A stretch of 62,490 bases of DNA. It comes from CAYLPU01 sp964385635. GTDB taxonomy: Bacteria > Chloroflexota > Anaerolineae > B4-G1. Made by a program: the position numbers and the translations under genes. The stretch is from the NCBI GenBank assembly GCA_964385635.1, contig CAYLPU010000018.1, positions 1 to 62,490 of the forward strand, read 5' to 3'. Positions within the stretch are counted from its first letter, which is position 1. Every line of letters starts with the position of its first letter. The notes under the pieces were generated by a model. The model ran no database searches. It saw only the letters and a list, made by a program, of their open reading frames with translations, and was not told where the DNA came from. Positions 1 to 8,933 of this stretch are shown piece by piece.

Positions 1-477
1 CCCACGCCCGGCCCCACCTCCACGCCCACACCACGCCCGCCCACCTCCACGCCTGGCCCGACACCCACGTCTCCTGCCTCACCGTCGCCCACCCCTACCT
101 CACTGCCGTCCACCGCGCCGGTTGTATCGCTTCGGCAAGGGGCGGGAACCTGGCTCGTCTGGGATGTCACTGCGCTGATGCGGGCCTGGCAGGCGAGGGA
201 GATACACAACCATGGGCTGGCCCTGGCCCCCGCGCCCGACCCCGACGCCGACCCGGAGACGACGGGCGATCTGCTGGTGGCGCGTTGGCTCGCCGCAGAC
301 GACCACGACACGAGGCCCTACCTCATCGTCGAGTTCGATGTGCACCCGGTCACGCCGGAGCCAGTTCTTCCGCCTGCCGGCAGCCCCGCGGGGTGGGGGG
401 GTGCGGGAGTACTGCTCATTGGGGCGGTATTGCTGACCCTGGGGCTGGCTATGCGGCGCGGCTTTCGATGCGCTTGA
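1..477 (+). CDS. C-terminal fragment of a DNRLRE-type surface protein
   Basis: The frame is open from the first base of the window, so this is the 3' end of a longer gene (158 residues visible). It opens with a Thr/Pro/Ser linker of about 40 residues. Then comes a segment with WLVWDVTALMRAW, HNHGLAL and RPYLIVEF, the pattern of the last strands of DNRLRE/CBM96-like beta domains on bacterial surface proteins. After a Pro/Gly-rich stretch there is one C-terminal hydrophobic segment (GAGVLLIGAVLLTLGLAM) followed by Arg residues, which suggests a membrane anchor with a short cytoplasmic tail. Domain assignment is from pattern memory; membrane anchoring is inferred. The upstream part is outside the window. 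Confidence 0.6.
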   Translation, partial: PTPGPTSTPTPRPPTSTPGPTPTSPASPSPTPTSLPSTAPVVSLRQGAGTWLVWDVTALMRAWQAREIHNHGLALAPAPDPDADPETTGDLLVARWLAADDHDTRPYLIVEFDVHPVTPEPVLPPAGSPAGWGGAGVLLIGAVLLTLGLAMRRGFRCA

Positions 478-803
478 TGACAATCCGCTACCCCCAGATG
501 TAGCGTATCACTGCTCAAACCGCCCAAATACGGGGACTGTTGTCCCCTTCGAGCAGGGATTCCTCCACTATTTCCCGAAGGGCCGAATTTGATAGTCTCT
601 CTGTGGAGTGTCGTTGGCCTACCAGCCTCCACTTGTCCCCCTTTCGCAATCCCTCCTTCCAGTATTTGACACGCTGTTTGACACGCTCTGTGCCACGCTC
701 CATGAAACGGCTTGCTGCTAATATAACTATGTGGGCTGGCCTCGCAGCCCTCAACAGCGAGGCCGGGGCAGCGCCCCGTACCGGGAAAAAGGAGATCAGG
801 ACG
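478..803 (+). promoter_or_regulatory. Leader region of the following surface-protein gene
   Basis: This is a 326-base gap between two surface-protein genes. Two TTGACA boxes lie 12 bases apart (666-671 and 678-683) within a short direct repeat TTGACACGCT. No convincing -10 box follows at 17 bases, so a promoter here is only possible. An 8-bp stem, GGCCTCGC/GCGAGGCC (738-745 and 757-764), precedes the ribosome binding site GGAG at 791-794. The downstream frame is open back to position 540, but that stretch does not read like a protein and precedes a good signal peptide, so I treat it as non-coding. Confidence 0.35.
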
Positions 804-3800
804 ATGAGAAACAAGCGACTGATATTACGCGTGGCGCTCTCTCTGACGCTAATAACCCTGCTGCTGGCAAACACGACCCCGCTCAGGCTGCCTGGAGAAC
901 AGGCGAGCGCCAGCCCGCAGGCCCTGCACGATCTGCAAGGACACAGGCCAGCGCCCCAGTTTGATGATCCGCCTACGGGGATCATCACTGGGCACGTACA
1001 TGATGCCGATAGTGACCCCATTGCCGACGTGAATGTCTCGGCGTATCCTTATGGCGACGGGGAGGGGGGCGGCGACACGCTGTCCGATGCCAGTGGCTGT
1101 TATACCCTCACCGTAGAAGTAGGCACCTACCGGATCGTCGCCAATAAAGACTGGTATGTCACCGGGTACTACAGCGACACCCTCAGGTGGGAGGACGCGG
1201 CAGAGGTGGAGGTGCTCGAGAACGAGACTACGCCCGACACTGACTTCTCCCTCGACCTTGCTGGCAGAATCACCGGCACGGTCCTGAACCCCGATGACCA
1301 GGCAGTGGATCACGCTCGTGTCATGGTCCACGACGAGTCGCACCAGTTCCACACGGATACCTGGAGCGATGAGAGTGGGCACTTCGCCCTCTACGTGCCC
1401 CCCGACACTCCCTACCTGCTGGGGGTGGAGCCACCCGGCGATTCCCAATGGGCCGCCCCGGAGGAGATCGAGGTTGACGCGCCCACAGCGGAGGAGACAC
1501 TCTCTGTAGGTGATGTATATCTCGCCCGCCCGCTCGTCATCGGCCAGGTCAAGGATCCAGGCGGGACGACACCCATCCAGGGATCCCGGGTGGAGGTACA
1601 TAGCGAGGACTGGTTCATTCGTCAGGAAGCCAATACTGACCAGGATGGCTACTTCCGCATCGGCGGGCTGCCGGACGGAATATACACACTGGAGGCTCAA
1701 GCGCCTAACCAGGGCGAGGGATCCCAGTACAGCGATTCGGTACCTCAGGCGGTCGAGGTTACCGCCGGGTCGCCCAACGATGTGGGCGCTGTGCTCCTGA
1801 CCAATCCCCAGATCTCCGGTCAGGTCACCCTGCCCGATGGCACCACCCCGGTCCCGCACGCCTGGGTGGAGGCCCGCTCCATGGATGGGATGACCCACAA
1901 GGGATCCAGCGCCGATGAGGAGGGCCGATTCACCATCGGTGGGCTGCTACAAGGCACGTATTACCTGAGGGCTCAACCGCCTGGTGGACCCGACGGAGAA
2001 GACTACACTGATTATTCCGCTTCCGCTGAGGAGGAGGTGATCGTGGGCAGCGAGCCCATTATTCAGAACCTCGCCCTGCAGAGGGTGAGCGCGTTCGGGC
2101 GGGTGGTGGACCCCGAAGGCAACCCGGTCTGCTGCACCGGGGTGGACATCCATACCGAAGACCATTCGTTTCACGAGGGCACAGGGACGGGCGATGACGG
2201 GCGCTTCGCTTTCGGCGGGTTGGAGCCCCGCAATTACGTAGTCGAAGTCCACGCCCCCTGGGGTATGTCCGGCTGGATAAGCCCCGATCCGCGTTCTTTC
2301 ACTGTCCCTGAATCCGGTGACCCCGTAAACCTGGGGGATATTGCCTTCCTCGAGGCAGACAAGTTCATCCGTGGCGTTGTGCAGGACGAGAGCGGTCTCG
2401 GCGTCCCCCGGGTGGAGGTGAACGCTTGGCAGAAGGACGGCATGGCCTGGGCGAATACCAGGACCAACGAGGATGGCGGGTTCTCCATAGGTGTTGCCGG
2501 CGAGTCCTGGGAAGTGATGATCCACCCGGCCGGCGACGGGGAGGCGGACTGGGTATACAACGGACACCCGCAGCGGGTGACCTTCGCCGAGGGTGAGACG
2601 ACCAAAGAGATCACCTTCATCGTGCAGTCAGCCGACGCGCACGTCATCGGCAGGGTGCTCGGCCCCAACGGGGAGCAACTTGCTCCGTGGAGCGTGCATG
2701 TGGACGTGCGCAACCACCAGGGCATAGGCAACGGCGCGCCCGTCCGCGAGGATGGTACCTTCGACGTCGCGGTGACCGCCGGAACCTACGACGTGTGGCT
2801 CCACGTGGACGAGCGGCAGTACCCCACCTGGGGCAGCCCGGAGATCAACCCCATCACGGTGGGAGAAGGGGAAACCGACCTGCGCACCCTGAACCTGGTG
2901 GCCAAGAACTGCTTCATCACCGGCCAGGTGAGCCGGGATAGCGACGGACGGGGAGTGGCGGGGGTGGATGTGAACGCCTGGCGGCCCATGGCGGGAGGCT
3001 GGGCGCATACCACCACCGCTGCCGACGGTTCCTACAGCCTGGCCGTCATCAGCGGCACGTGGGAGATTGGCATCCATGTGCCGTTCACCTCCACCTACAT
3101 CAGCGGACTGCCGCCCCAGCGCGTCAGCGTGGACGAGGACGAGACAGTCCCTGACGTGGACTTTGTGCTCCAGGAGGCCAGCGGCAGTATCGAAGGGCTG
3201 GTCGTGGACGAGCAGGACAACGTCCTGACCGACCTGTACGGCTGGGCGTATGCCCGCCAGGGGATGGGCCCGCCGGTGGCCGGAGCGCCGGTCGAAGGCG
3301 GGCGCTTCACCATCAACGTGCCCAGCGGCAGTTACTGGGTGGGCGTCGGACTGCCACCCGAGAGTAACTACACCCCGACAGGCGAGGAGCCTATAACCAT
3401 CTCTCAACTGAGGGCCAGGGTGGCTGCCCTGGACACACCACAGGCCGTGGCTGCGGCCTATCGAGAACACACGGAACAGCAGGTGACCGTCACCATGGGA
3501 GACCCCGTGCAGGTGGTGCACATCACCGTTGTGCCCAACAACGCCCATATCGTGGGCCGGTTCCGCAAGACGGATGGCAGCCCGGCCACGGACTTACAGG
3601 GCGAGGTGTTCGCTATGAGTGGGATGGGCGGAGCCTGGCGGAGTACCATGATCAACCCCGATGGCACCTACGATCTGCACGTCGCCGCCGGCACCTGGAA
3701 CCTGGGCTACTGGCTGATGAACGAAGAGTACGTCAACAGCCCGCCGCCCGAGAGCCGGGTGACGGTCGAGGCAGAGGATACGTTCACCATGAACTTCACG

Positions 3801-4913
3801 CTGGTGGCGGCGGATTCCCTCATCAAAGGCTACCTCAAGCTGCCCGACGGTTCAGGGCTGGACCACGGCTGGGCCTGGGCCCACCGGGAGCGCACGGAGA
3901 CCAGCGCCCGCATTGACACCGGCAGCGACAGCCAGCCTCCCGAGGGCTACTTCGAGATCAACGTCCCAGCCGGAGAGTACGAAGTTGGTGGCTGCGCCCC
4001 CCCGGAGGAGCGGGGCTACGTCCAGCCGGAGATGCAACAGGTGACTGTCTCCCCCTCGTCTCCGGCCAACGTGACGCTGCAGTTCCGGGAGAGCGACGGA
4101 GTGATCCGTGGCAAGGTGTTTCAGGATGGTGATCCCGTCCCGGATGCATGGGTGTGGGGCTGGTCGGAGGGCGGGGCGCACACCGGCGCTTCGACCTACC
4201 CCGATGGTCACTACGAACTGGACGTGATCACCGGCACGGTGTGGCACCTGGGAGCCTCGTACCGGCACGACGACGCGATGTTCTACGACACGATGCAGGA
4301 CTACGTGGTAGACATGACTGGGCCGACCGCCACCCAGGACATGGAACTCTCCCTCAACGAGATCGAACTACCTGATGCGGTGACGGTCCATTTCGATGCC
4401 AGCAGCCCGATCTTGATCTCCCTGGACGACGGCACCGAGATCAACATCCCGGCTGGAGCACTGGGCATCACCGGAACAATCAAACTGGTGATCTCTCCCA
4501 TAGTCGAGGACCTGGCCAATACCCTCACCGCCCGGCCCTTCGGCTACGGCTACTCCATCCACGCCTTCGACAGCAGCAACCGCCAGATTAACTCTACCTT
4601 CAACCAGAACGTGACCATCAGTTTCTACTACACCGAGGATGATCTGAACCGCCGGGGAGTGAGCGAGGATGACCTGTCACCGGCCTACTTCTCTACCACC
4701 ACCAATTCCTGGACCAAGGTGGAGAGTTTTACGGTGGACACGGAGAATAACCGGATAACGGCGCAGATCAACCACTTCTCCGTGTGGGCCATGACCAGTG
4801 GCCAGGGCGGCAACTTCGAGGTGTTCCTGCCTGGCGTGATGCACAACTACGATCACGTCTCAGCGGGCGGTTCCAGGGTCTCCCTGCCACGCACGATGCA
4901 CGGGAGGCGGTAG
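804..4913 (+). CDS. Secreted multi-repeat carboxypeptidase-regulatory-like protein
   Basis: 1369 residues. I chose the ATG at 804, which has GGAG upstream and starts a classic Sec signal peptide (MRNKRLILRVALSLTLITLL), although the frame is open from 540. After it come about twelve repeated modules of roughly 90-110 residues. Each starts with a phrase such as ITGHVHD, ISGQVTLPDG or IRGVVQDESG and contains a DGRF or DGYF strand, typical of CarboxypepD-regulatory-like beta sandwiches. The C-terminal part (INIPAGAL to NHFSVWAM) resembles a ZU5-like domain, and the last residues contain FLPGVMHNY. Expected location is outside the cell or on the surface; the ligand is unknown. A strong terminator follows at 4980. 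Confidence 0.75.
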   Translation: MRNKRLILRVALSLTLITLLLANTTPLRLPGEQASASPQALHDLQGHRPAPQFDDPPTGIITGHVHDADSDPIADVNVSAYPYGDGEGGGDTLSDASGCYTLTVEVGTYRIVANKDWYVTGYYSDTLRWEDAAEVEVLENETTPDTDFSLDLAGRITGTVLNPDDQAVDHARVMVHDESHQFHTDTWSDESGHFALYVPPDTPYLLGVEPPGDSQWAAPEEIEVDAPTAEETLSVGDVYLARPLVIGQVKDPGGTTPIQGSRVEVHSEDWFIRQEANTDQDGYFRIGGLPDGIYTLEAQAPNQGEGSQYSDSVPQAVEVTAGSPNDVGAVLLTNPQISGQVTLPDGTTPVPHAWVEARSMDGMTHKGSSADEEGRFTIGGLLQGTYYLRAQPPGGPDGEDYTDYSASAEEEVIVGSEPIIQNLALQRVSAFGRVVDPEGNPVCCTGVDIHTEDHSFHEGTGTGDDGRFAFGGLEPRNYVVEVHAPWGMSGWISPDPRSFTVPESGDPVNLGDIAFLEADKFIRGVVQDESGLGVPRVEVNAWQKDGMAWANTRTNEDGGFSIGVAGESWEVMIHPAGDGEADWVYNGHPQRVTFAEGETTKEITFIVQSADAHVIGRVLGPNGEQLAPWSVHVDVRNHQGIGNGAPVREDGTFDVAVTAGTYDVWLHVDERQYPTWGSPEINPITVGEGETDLRTLNLVAKNCFITGQVSRDSDGRGVAGVDVNAWRPMAGGWAHTTTAADGSYSLAVISGTWEIGIHVPFTSTYISGLPPQRVSVDEDETVPDVDFVLQEASGSIEGLVVDEQDNVLTDLYGWAYARQGMGPPVAGAPVEGGRFTINVPSGSYWVGVGLPPESNYTPTGEEPITISQLRARVAALDTPQAVAAAYREHTEQQVTVTMGDPVQVVHITVVPNNAHIVGRFRKTDGSPATDLQGEVFAMSGMGGAWRSTMINPDGTYDLHVAAGTWNLGYWLMNEEYVNSPPPESRVTVEAEDTFTMNFTLVAADSLIKGYLKLPDGSGLDHGWAWAHRERTETSARIDTGSDSQPPEGYFEINVPAGEYEVGGCAPPEERGYVQPEMQQVTVSPSSPANVTLQFRESDGVIRGKVFQDGDPVPDAWVWGWSEGGAHTGASTYPDGHYELDVITGTVWHLGASYRHDDAMFYDTMQDYVVDMTGPTATQDMELSLNEIELPDAVTVHFDASSPILISLDDGTEINIPAGALGITGTIKLVISPIVEDLANTLTARPFGYGYSIHAFDSSNRQINSTFNQNVTISFYYTEDDLNRRGVSEDDLSPAYFSTTTNSWTKVESFTVDTENNRITAQINHFSVWAMTSGQGGNFEVFLPGVMHNYDHVSAGGSRVSLPRTMHGRR

Positions 4914-4979
4914 GGCGCGCGCAGCGAGTCTTCGCCGGGACAGAACGCTGACACAGTGTGACTTTTGTCGTAGACGAAC

Positions 4980-5024
4980 GACCGCCTTTCTGCTACACTA
5001 GAGCGGAAAGGCGGTCTTCTCGTT
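4980..5024 (+). terminator. Rho-independent terminator
   Basis: Perfect 10-bp stem GACCGCCTTT (4980-4989) with AAAGGCGGTC (5007-5016), followed by the T-rich TTCTCGTTATTT. It lies 66 bases after the stop of the surface-protein gene and upstream of the NifS-like operon, so it separates the two transcription units. Confidence 0.8.
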
Positions 5025-5061
5025 ATTTATATAGAATTACCCTACAACAGAGGTAGGTCCT

Positions 5062-6249
5062 ATGTTTGAGAACGTCGTTTACTTCGATAATGGGGCCGCA
5101 ACGCGGCTGGACGAACGGGTGCTGGAGGCGATGAAGCCCTACTTCTTCGATCTCTACGCCGTTGCCACCTCCCAGTTTGGTTACTCACTGGGCGTAGACG
5201 CCCGGGACGCGTTGGACGATGCCCGGGCGCAGATCGCTGCCGCCCTAGGGGCCAGCCCGGAGGAGTTCGTATTTACCTCCGGTAGCACCGAATCGAGCAA
5301 CCTGGCGCTCAAGGGGGTGGCACTGGCGCTGGGGGAGGAGAAAGGCCGCCATATCATCACCAGCCCTATTGAGGACTTCCCAGTGCTGTACAGCGCAAGG
5401 GCGTTAGAGAAGCAGGGCTTTCGGGTGACCGACGTGCGGGTGGACGATACCGGGCGGGTGGACCTGGACCACCTGCGGGAGTCGATCACCCCCGGGACCA
5501 TCCTGGTCTCCATCCAGGCGGCCAACCAGGAGATCGGCACGCTGCAGGACGTGACTGCCATTGGCACTATCTGCCGTGAGAAGGGTGTGCTCTTCCACAC
5601 CGATGCCACCCACTCGTTCCCCCGCGTCCCGCTGGACGTGCGGGAGGTGCCGGTGGACCTGGTGACCATCTCGGCCCATACCATCCACGGGCCGAAGGGG
5701 ATCGGCGGGCTCTATGTGCGTGAAGGGCCTGCCCTGAGCAAAGCCGGAGGGACCCCCATCCGCAAGTGGATGGACGGGGGCTTCCAGGAGTTCGGCCTAC
5801 GACCGGGGGTGGAGAACATCCCTGGCGCGGTGGGCTTCGCCAGGGCGGTGGAACTGATCACGCCGGAAGAGACGGCCCGCCTGCAGGGGATGCGCGACCG
5901 GCTGATCGAGCGGTTGCTGGAGATCCCTCACACCCGCCTCAACGGTCACCCGGTGCAGCGGCTCCCGCAGAATGGTAACGTCTCCTTCCGCTTCGTCGAG
6001 GGAGAAGCGCTGCTGTTGCACCTGGACATGCGTGGCTTTGCTGTCAGTACCGGCTCTGCCTGTTTCAGTCGTTCGCTGGAGGCCAGCCACGTTATGCTGG
6101 GAATCGGCGGCGACCACGAGCGGGCCCATGGCTCTGTCCGCTTCACCCTCGGCCGCTTCAACGAGGAGGAGGACGTGGGCGCGGTGGTGGAGGCGGTCGC
6201 CGACGTCGTGGCCGAGTTGCGGCGCATAAGCCCGTTGGGCAAGGAATGA
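5062..6249 (+). CDS. NifS/IscS-family protein lacking the PLP lysine
   Basis: 395 residues, full length for the IscS/NifS family, with the family fold signature from YFDNGAAT at the N-terminus to GSVRFTLGRF near the C-terminus. The phosphate-binding FTSGSTES, Asn155, Asp181 and the mobile-loop Cys334 (STGSACFSRS) are present. However, the position that should be the Schiff-base Lys is Thr207 (SAHTIHGPKG, where the family has S-[GA]-H-K). The His that stacks on PLP is Asp105 (SPIEDFPVL instead of EH), and the family Gln after DAT is His184. Lys212 in GPKG is a different conserved lysine. The protein therefore probably does not release sulfur from cysteine by PLP chemistry. It may act as a scaffold partner or Cys donor for the adjacent IscU. 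Start: ATG with AGAGGTAGG upstream. Confidence 0.85.
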   Translation: MFENVVYFDNGAATRLDERVLEAMKPYFFDLYAVATSQFGYSLGVDARDALDDARAQIAAALGASPEEFVFTSGSTESSNLALKGVALALGEEKGRHIITSPIEDFPVLYSARALEKQGFRVTDVRVDDTGRVDLDHLRESITPGTILVSIQAANQEIGTLQDVTAIGTICREKGVLFHTDATHSFPRVPLDVREVPVDLVTISAHTIHGPKGIGGLYVREGPALSKAGGTPIRKWMDGGFQEFGLRPGVENIPGAVGFARAVELITPEETARLQGMRDRLIERLLEIPHTRLNGHPVQRLPQNGNVSFRFVEGEALLLHLDMRGFAVSTGSACFSRSLEASHVMLGIGGDHERAHGSVRFTLGRFNEEEDVGAVVEAVADVVAELRRISPLGKE

Positions 6250-6294
6250 AACCGAATCCACGAGTCTACGAATTTACGAACGGGAGGTGAAGAG

Positions 6295-6930
6295 ATGCCA
6301 TTACCGTATAGCGAAATTGTGATGGAACACTTTCGACATCCGCGCAACGTGGGGCAGATTGAGAATGCCGACGCCAAGTCGGTCGAGGGAAGCCCTGCTT
6401 GCGGTGACATGGTGGCCGTCTATCTGAAAGTAGACCCTGAGAGCCAGCGTATCGCCGATATCAAGTTCGAGTCCTACGGCTGCGCTTCCAACATCGCCAC
6501 TGGCTCAATCATCACCGAATTGGCCAAAGGTAAGACGCTGGAGGAGGCCAAGAGCATCACCTGGAAAAGGGCCGCTGATGCGCTGGGGGGACTGCCGCCG
6601 ATCAAGACACATTGTTCCGTGCTGGCCGTGGACGGGTTGCGGGCGGCGATCCAGAACTACGAAGAGCGCCACGGTCTGGTCAAGGAACGCGTGCCTACGA
6701 CGGTCGCTGTCGTGCGCAAGCGACTGAAGCGGGTGATGAACCCGATGGCGGGACTCGACCTGGTGCGCACCAAACTGGTCGAAGAGATCGAGGTCGCCGA
6801 GGGGAAGGTGCGGGTGGTGATTGACCTGCCCGCCGACCACCAGTTCGCCGCCAATATCCACGAGGAAATCACGGAGAAGATCGAACCGCTGTGGGACGTG
6901 GAACAGGTGGTCGTGGAGTTCACGGAGTGA
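6295..6930 (+). CDS. IscU-type Fe-S scaffold fused to a MIP18 (DUF59) domain
   Basis: 211 residues. Residues 1-125 are an IscU/NifU N-terminal scaffold with all cluster ligands: Cys36 and Asp38 in SPACGD, Cys63 in YGCASNIATGS, and His106-Cys107 in KTHCSVLA. Residues about 139-211 look like the MIP18/DUF59 domain found in SufT (VRKRLKRVMNPMAGLDLV, then KVRVVIDL). That domain's usual Cys-containing TSPGC motif is replaced by PADHQF. Starts 45 bases after the NifS-like gene with GGGAGGTGA before the ATG, so it is very likely in the same operon. Expected role: assembling Fe-S clusters and passing them on. The fusion is unusual compared with separate IscU and SufT proteins. Confidence 0.85.
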   Translation: MPLPYSEIVMEHFRHPRNVGQIENADAKSVEGSPACGDMVAVYLKVDPESQRIADIKFESYGCASNIATGSIITELAKGKTLEEAKSITWKRAADALGGLPPIKTHCSVLAVDGLRAAIQNYEERHGLVKERVPTTVAVVRKRLKRVMNPMAGLDLVRTKLVEEIEVAEGKVRVVIDLPADHQFAANIHEEITEKIEPLWDVEQVVVEFTE

Positions 6931-6939
6931 GGAGAGGCG

Positions 6940-7161
6940 ATGGCTGAGATCAAAGTGGATTGCCGGGGGGAGACCTGCCCTGTGCCGTTGGTGGAAGTGC
7001 GCAAAGCGTTACGCCGGGCCGCGCCGGGAGATGTGGTCGAGGCAGTCGGTACGCATCCGGCCTCGAAGAAGGAGATCCCGATGGCGGTCGAGGCATTGGG
7101 GTTGGAATTACTGAGCGTTGAGGGAACGGATACCGATTGGAGGATTCGCATCCGGCGCTGA
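6940..7161 (+). CDS. tusA: TusA-family sulfur carrier
   Basis: 73 residues, the usual length of TusA/SirA proteins. The N-terminus reads DCRGETCPVPLVEVRKAL, and Cys13 in the C-P-x-P motif is the residue that carries persulfide sulfur in this family. The gene begins 9 bases after the IscU-fusion stop with GGAG as ribosome binding site, so it is translated in the same operon. In well-studied systems TusA takes sulfur from IscS. Here the adjacent IscS-like protein lacks the PLP lysine, so TusA may instead deliver sulfur to the scaffold. That direction is inference. Confidence 0.85.
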   Translation: MAEIKVDCRGETCPVPLVEVRKALRRAAPGDVVEAVGTHPASKKEIPMAVEALGLELLSVEGTDTDWRIRIRR

Positions 7162-7317
7162 GAAAGGCCGCTGACTAGCACGCGGTTGACGAATTTGCGT
7201 TCACCACCGAGCATGAAAACGGCGTCACGCTACGCTCTCGCCGGGGACAATCCGGCGGCTGGGGAACGGCGGATTGTCATCCCCCGCAAGCAGAGGGCCT
7301 ATGTAACATGATGGTCC

Positions 7318-7373
7318 GTAGTGGCAACTTCAATCGCTAATTGAGCGGGAAGAGCGACCAAAGTCGCCACTAC
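7318..7373. repeat. Palindromic intergenic repeat (GTAGTGGC type)
   Basis: Imperfect inverted repeat: a 21-base left arm starting GTAGTGGC (7318-7338) and a 21-base right arm ending GCCACTAC (7353-7373), with five mismatches. It lies between the 3' ends of tusA and of the minus-strand transaldolase gene, so it may act as a bidirectional terminator. A second hairpin, GACAATCCG/CGGATTGTC, lies about 70-80 bases upstream. Confidence 0.6.
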
Positions 7374-7401
7374 TAACCTGTCAAATGCGCCGCAAGCCAG
7401 T

Positions 7402-8598
7402 TTATCCTCTCACCAGGGCCATACGTTGGCCAACATACTCTTCCAGGCCAGCGGTTGCCTTTGTGAAGGCCTCGGCGGTGTAGATCGTGGCGGGATGATC
7501 GTTGAACTGCTCCAACGCCAGCCCATTCGGGTCGTAAGCCTGGATGCAGTACGGGATTTTCATCATCTTGTCCATCACATCCTGCGGCACATCCTCTTTC
7601 TCGATCTCGGACTTGAAGACAAGATCGTCGCCCATCTCGAAGAGCGGCTCCAGGACATAAGGTGGCATCGTGTAGACAACAGCCCCGCCAGCGATCTTTT
7701 CGACATCCCAGAACCGGGGCTTGCCGGCTACGAGCGGTCCAGGTCGCAGAGAACAAGCGAGCAGCTTACTGACATAGCCGCCCTCTGTCAGGAGACGGTA
7801 GGCGCGCCTGAAGACGGCGATGCCAAACCAGTGTCTGTCTCGCCAGGACATTTCGATGTTCCGCCGCTCTGCCTGTTCCACCAGCGCTTTGCGCTCCGTC
7901 AACCGTCCGACCATCATCGTGATGACAGCGCGCCATTTGGACAGGTCCACTCCGTTTTGCTGGGCGATCTTCACCCCTTCCATCGCGGCGTTGGCCGACG
8001 CCATGATCTGAGGTAGTGTGAAGCACACTGTGGTGTTCGTGGAGATGGCCTTGGAGGTCAAAACCTTGACGACCTCGATGCCTTGCATGCTGGCCGGCAC
8101 CTTGATCATCACGTTTGGGCTCAGTGCGCTCAGTTCCTCAGCGTCCTTGAGCATCTGTTCCGTCTCGGTGAACAAGCGGGGATCCAACTGGCCGGAAATC
8201 CAGCCAAACCGCCCATTCGAGGCCTCGTAGACGGGCATGTACATCTCAGCGCCCCGCTTCACGACCTCTTTATAAGTCAACCAGGAGAGTTCTTTCCAGT
8301 CGAGGTCAGGATTGGACCGAGTCAGATCGTCTACCCATTCATTCCAGAACTCATGGTCACTCTGGACGGCTTTCAAGGAAATCGGTGGGTTGGTCGTGCA
8401 TCCCCGAGTAAGACTTTGGGCCGGATCCTCGGCGTTATACAGCCGCCTGAGCTGTTCCTCCAGTATTGATTTCCTGCCTGGCTCGGCACCGTCTACCATC
8501 TTCTGAACCCACTTCTCGAAGACCAAAGGAGATGAATCCCACCAGATCTCCATATCGGGGTTCGTCTTAACCAGACGTTCAATAGGACTTTCGATCAC
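7402..8598 (-). CDS. Transaldolase-family protein
   Basis: 398 residues. Motifs of the transaldolase family are present: GCTTNPPIS (residues 67-74), NVMIKVPAS with the presumed Schiff-base Lys166, and STNTTVCFTLPQ. It is longer and more divergent than E. coli TalB, so the true substrate could be a sugar phosphate other than sedoheptulose 7-phosphate. Last gene of a minus-strand cluster with corrinoid and MttB-like proteins, but 335 bases separate it from the corrinoid gene, so it may have its own promoter. Starts with ATG, GGAGG-like sequence upstream. Confidence 0.8.
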   Translation of the reverse strand: MIESPIERLVKTNPDMEIWWDSSPLVFEKWVQKMVDGAEPGRKSILEEQLRRLYNAEDPAQSLTRGCTTNPPISLKAVQSDHEFWNEWVDDLTRSNPDLDWKELSWLTYKEVVKRGAEMYMPVYEASNGRFGWISGQLDPRLFTETEQMLKDAEELSALSPNVMIKVPASMQGIEVVKVLTSKAISTNTTVCFTLPQIMASANAAMEGVKIAQQNGVDLSKWRAVITMMVGRLTERKALVEQAERRNIEMSWRDRHWFGIAVFRRAYRLLTEGGYVSKLLACSLRPGPLVAGKPRFWDVEKIAGGAVVYTMPPYVLEPLFEMGDDLVFKSEIEKEDVPQDVMDKMMKIPYCIQAYDPNGLALEQFNDHPATIYTAEAFTKATAGLEEYVGQRMALVRG

Positions 8599-8933
8599 AG
8601 TTTATTGCCTCCTTAATTGTAGAGATTATGATTTGAGCGCCCCCCATGTCTGAGGGCGGGCAAATTCAGATCGCTATACTTCGACAATGGCACATTCGAT
8701 CCCTCGTTCGCCGAAGGTCTCGCGACCGAGGCGACATGGTCCTGTATTTGGGTCTGAAGGGGCTCGGTCAGGAGACCTTCGCCCAACACAAAGATAATCT
8801 TACGCAGGCTGCTTCGCTTCTCGGAGTGACGCATCGCGGGTAGGCTGAATCGACGCACAGGCGAAGGACAAGGCCGAAGAACGAAATCGCCCCTCGACTT
8901 TGCCCCTGTCCTTGTGACTTCGCTATACCCTGC
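8599..8933. other. 335-base gap with an inverted repeat
   Basis: No convincing gene. It contains an inverted repeat with 19-base arms differing at two positions, CGAAGGTCTCGCGACCGAG (8712-8730) and CTCGGTCAGGAGACCTTCG (8763-8781), loop 32 bases. The right arm belongs to the same family as a copy at 33427. It may be a REP-like element or transcript-stabilising structure between the corrinoid and transaldolase genes. No recognised riboswitch was identified. Confidence 0.5.

Noticed and set aside
849..1898. 349-residue open frame on the minus strand
   Set aside because: Antisense to the multi-repeat surface protein; no domain or ribosome binding site, and high GC favours long shadow frames.
2628..3548. 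306-residue open frame on the minus strand
   Set aside because: Shadow of the same surface-protein gene; His/Gly/Val-rich composition typical of antisense frames.
5695..5697. Lys212 of the NifS-like protein as the PLP lysine
   Set aside because: It is the Lys of the GPKG motif, conserved separately in the family; the Schiff-base position directly after the His is Thr207.
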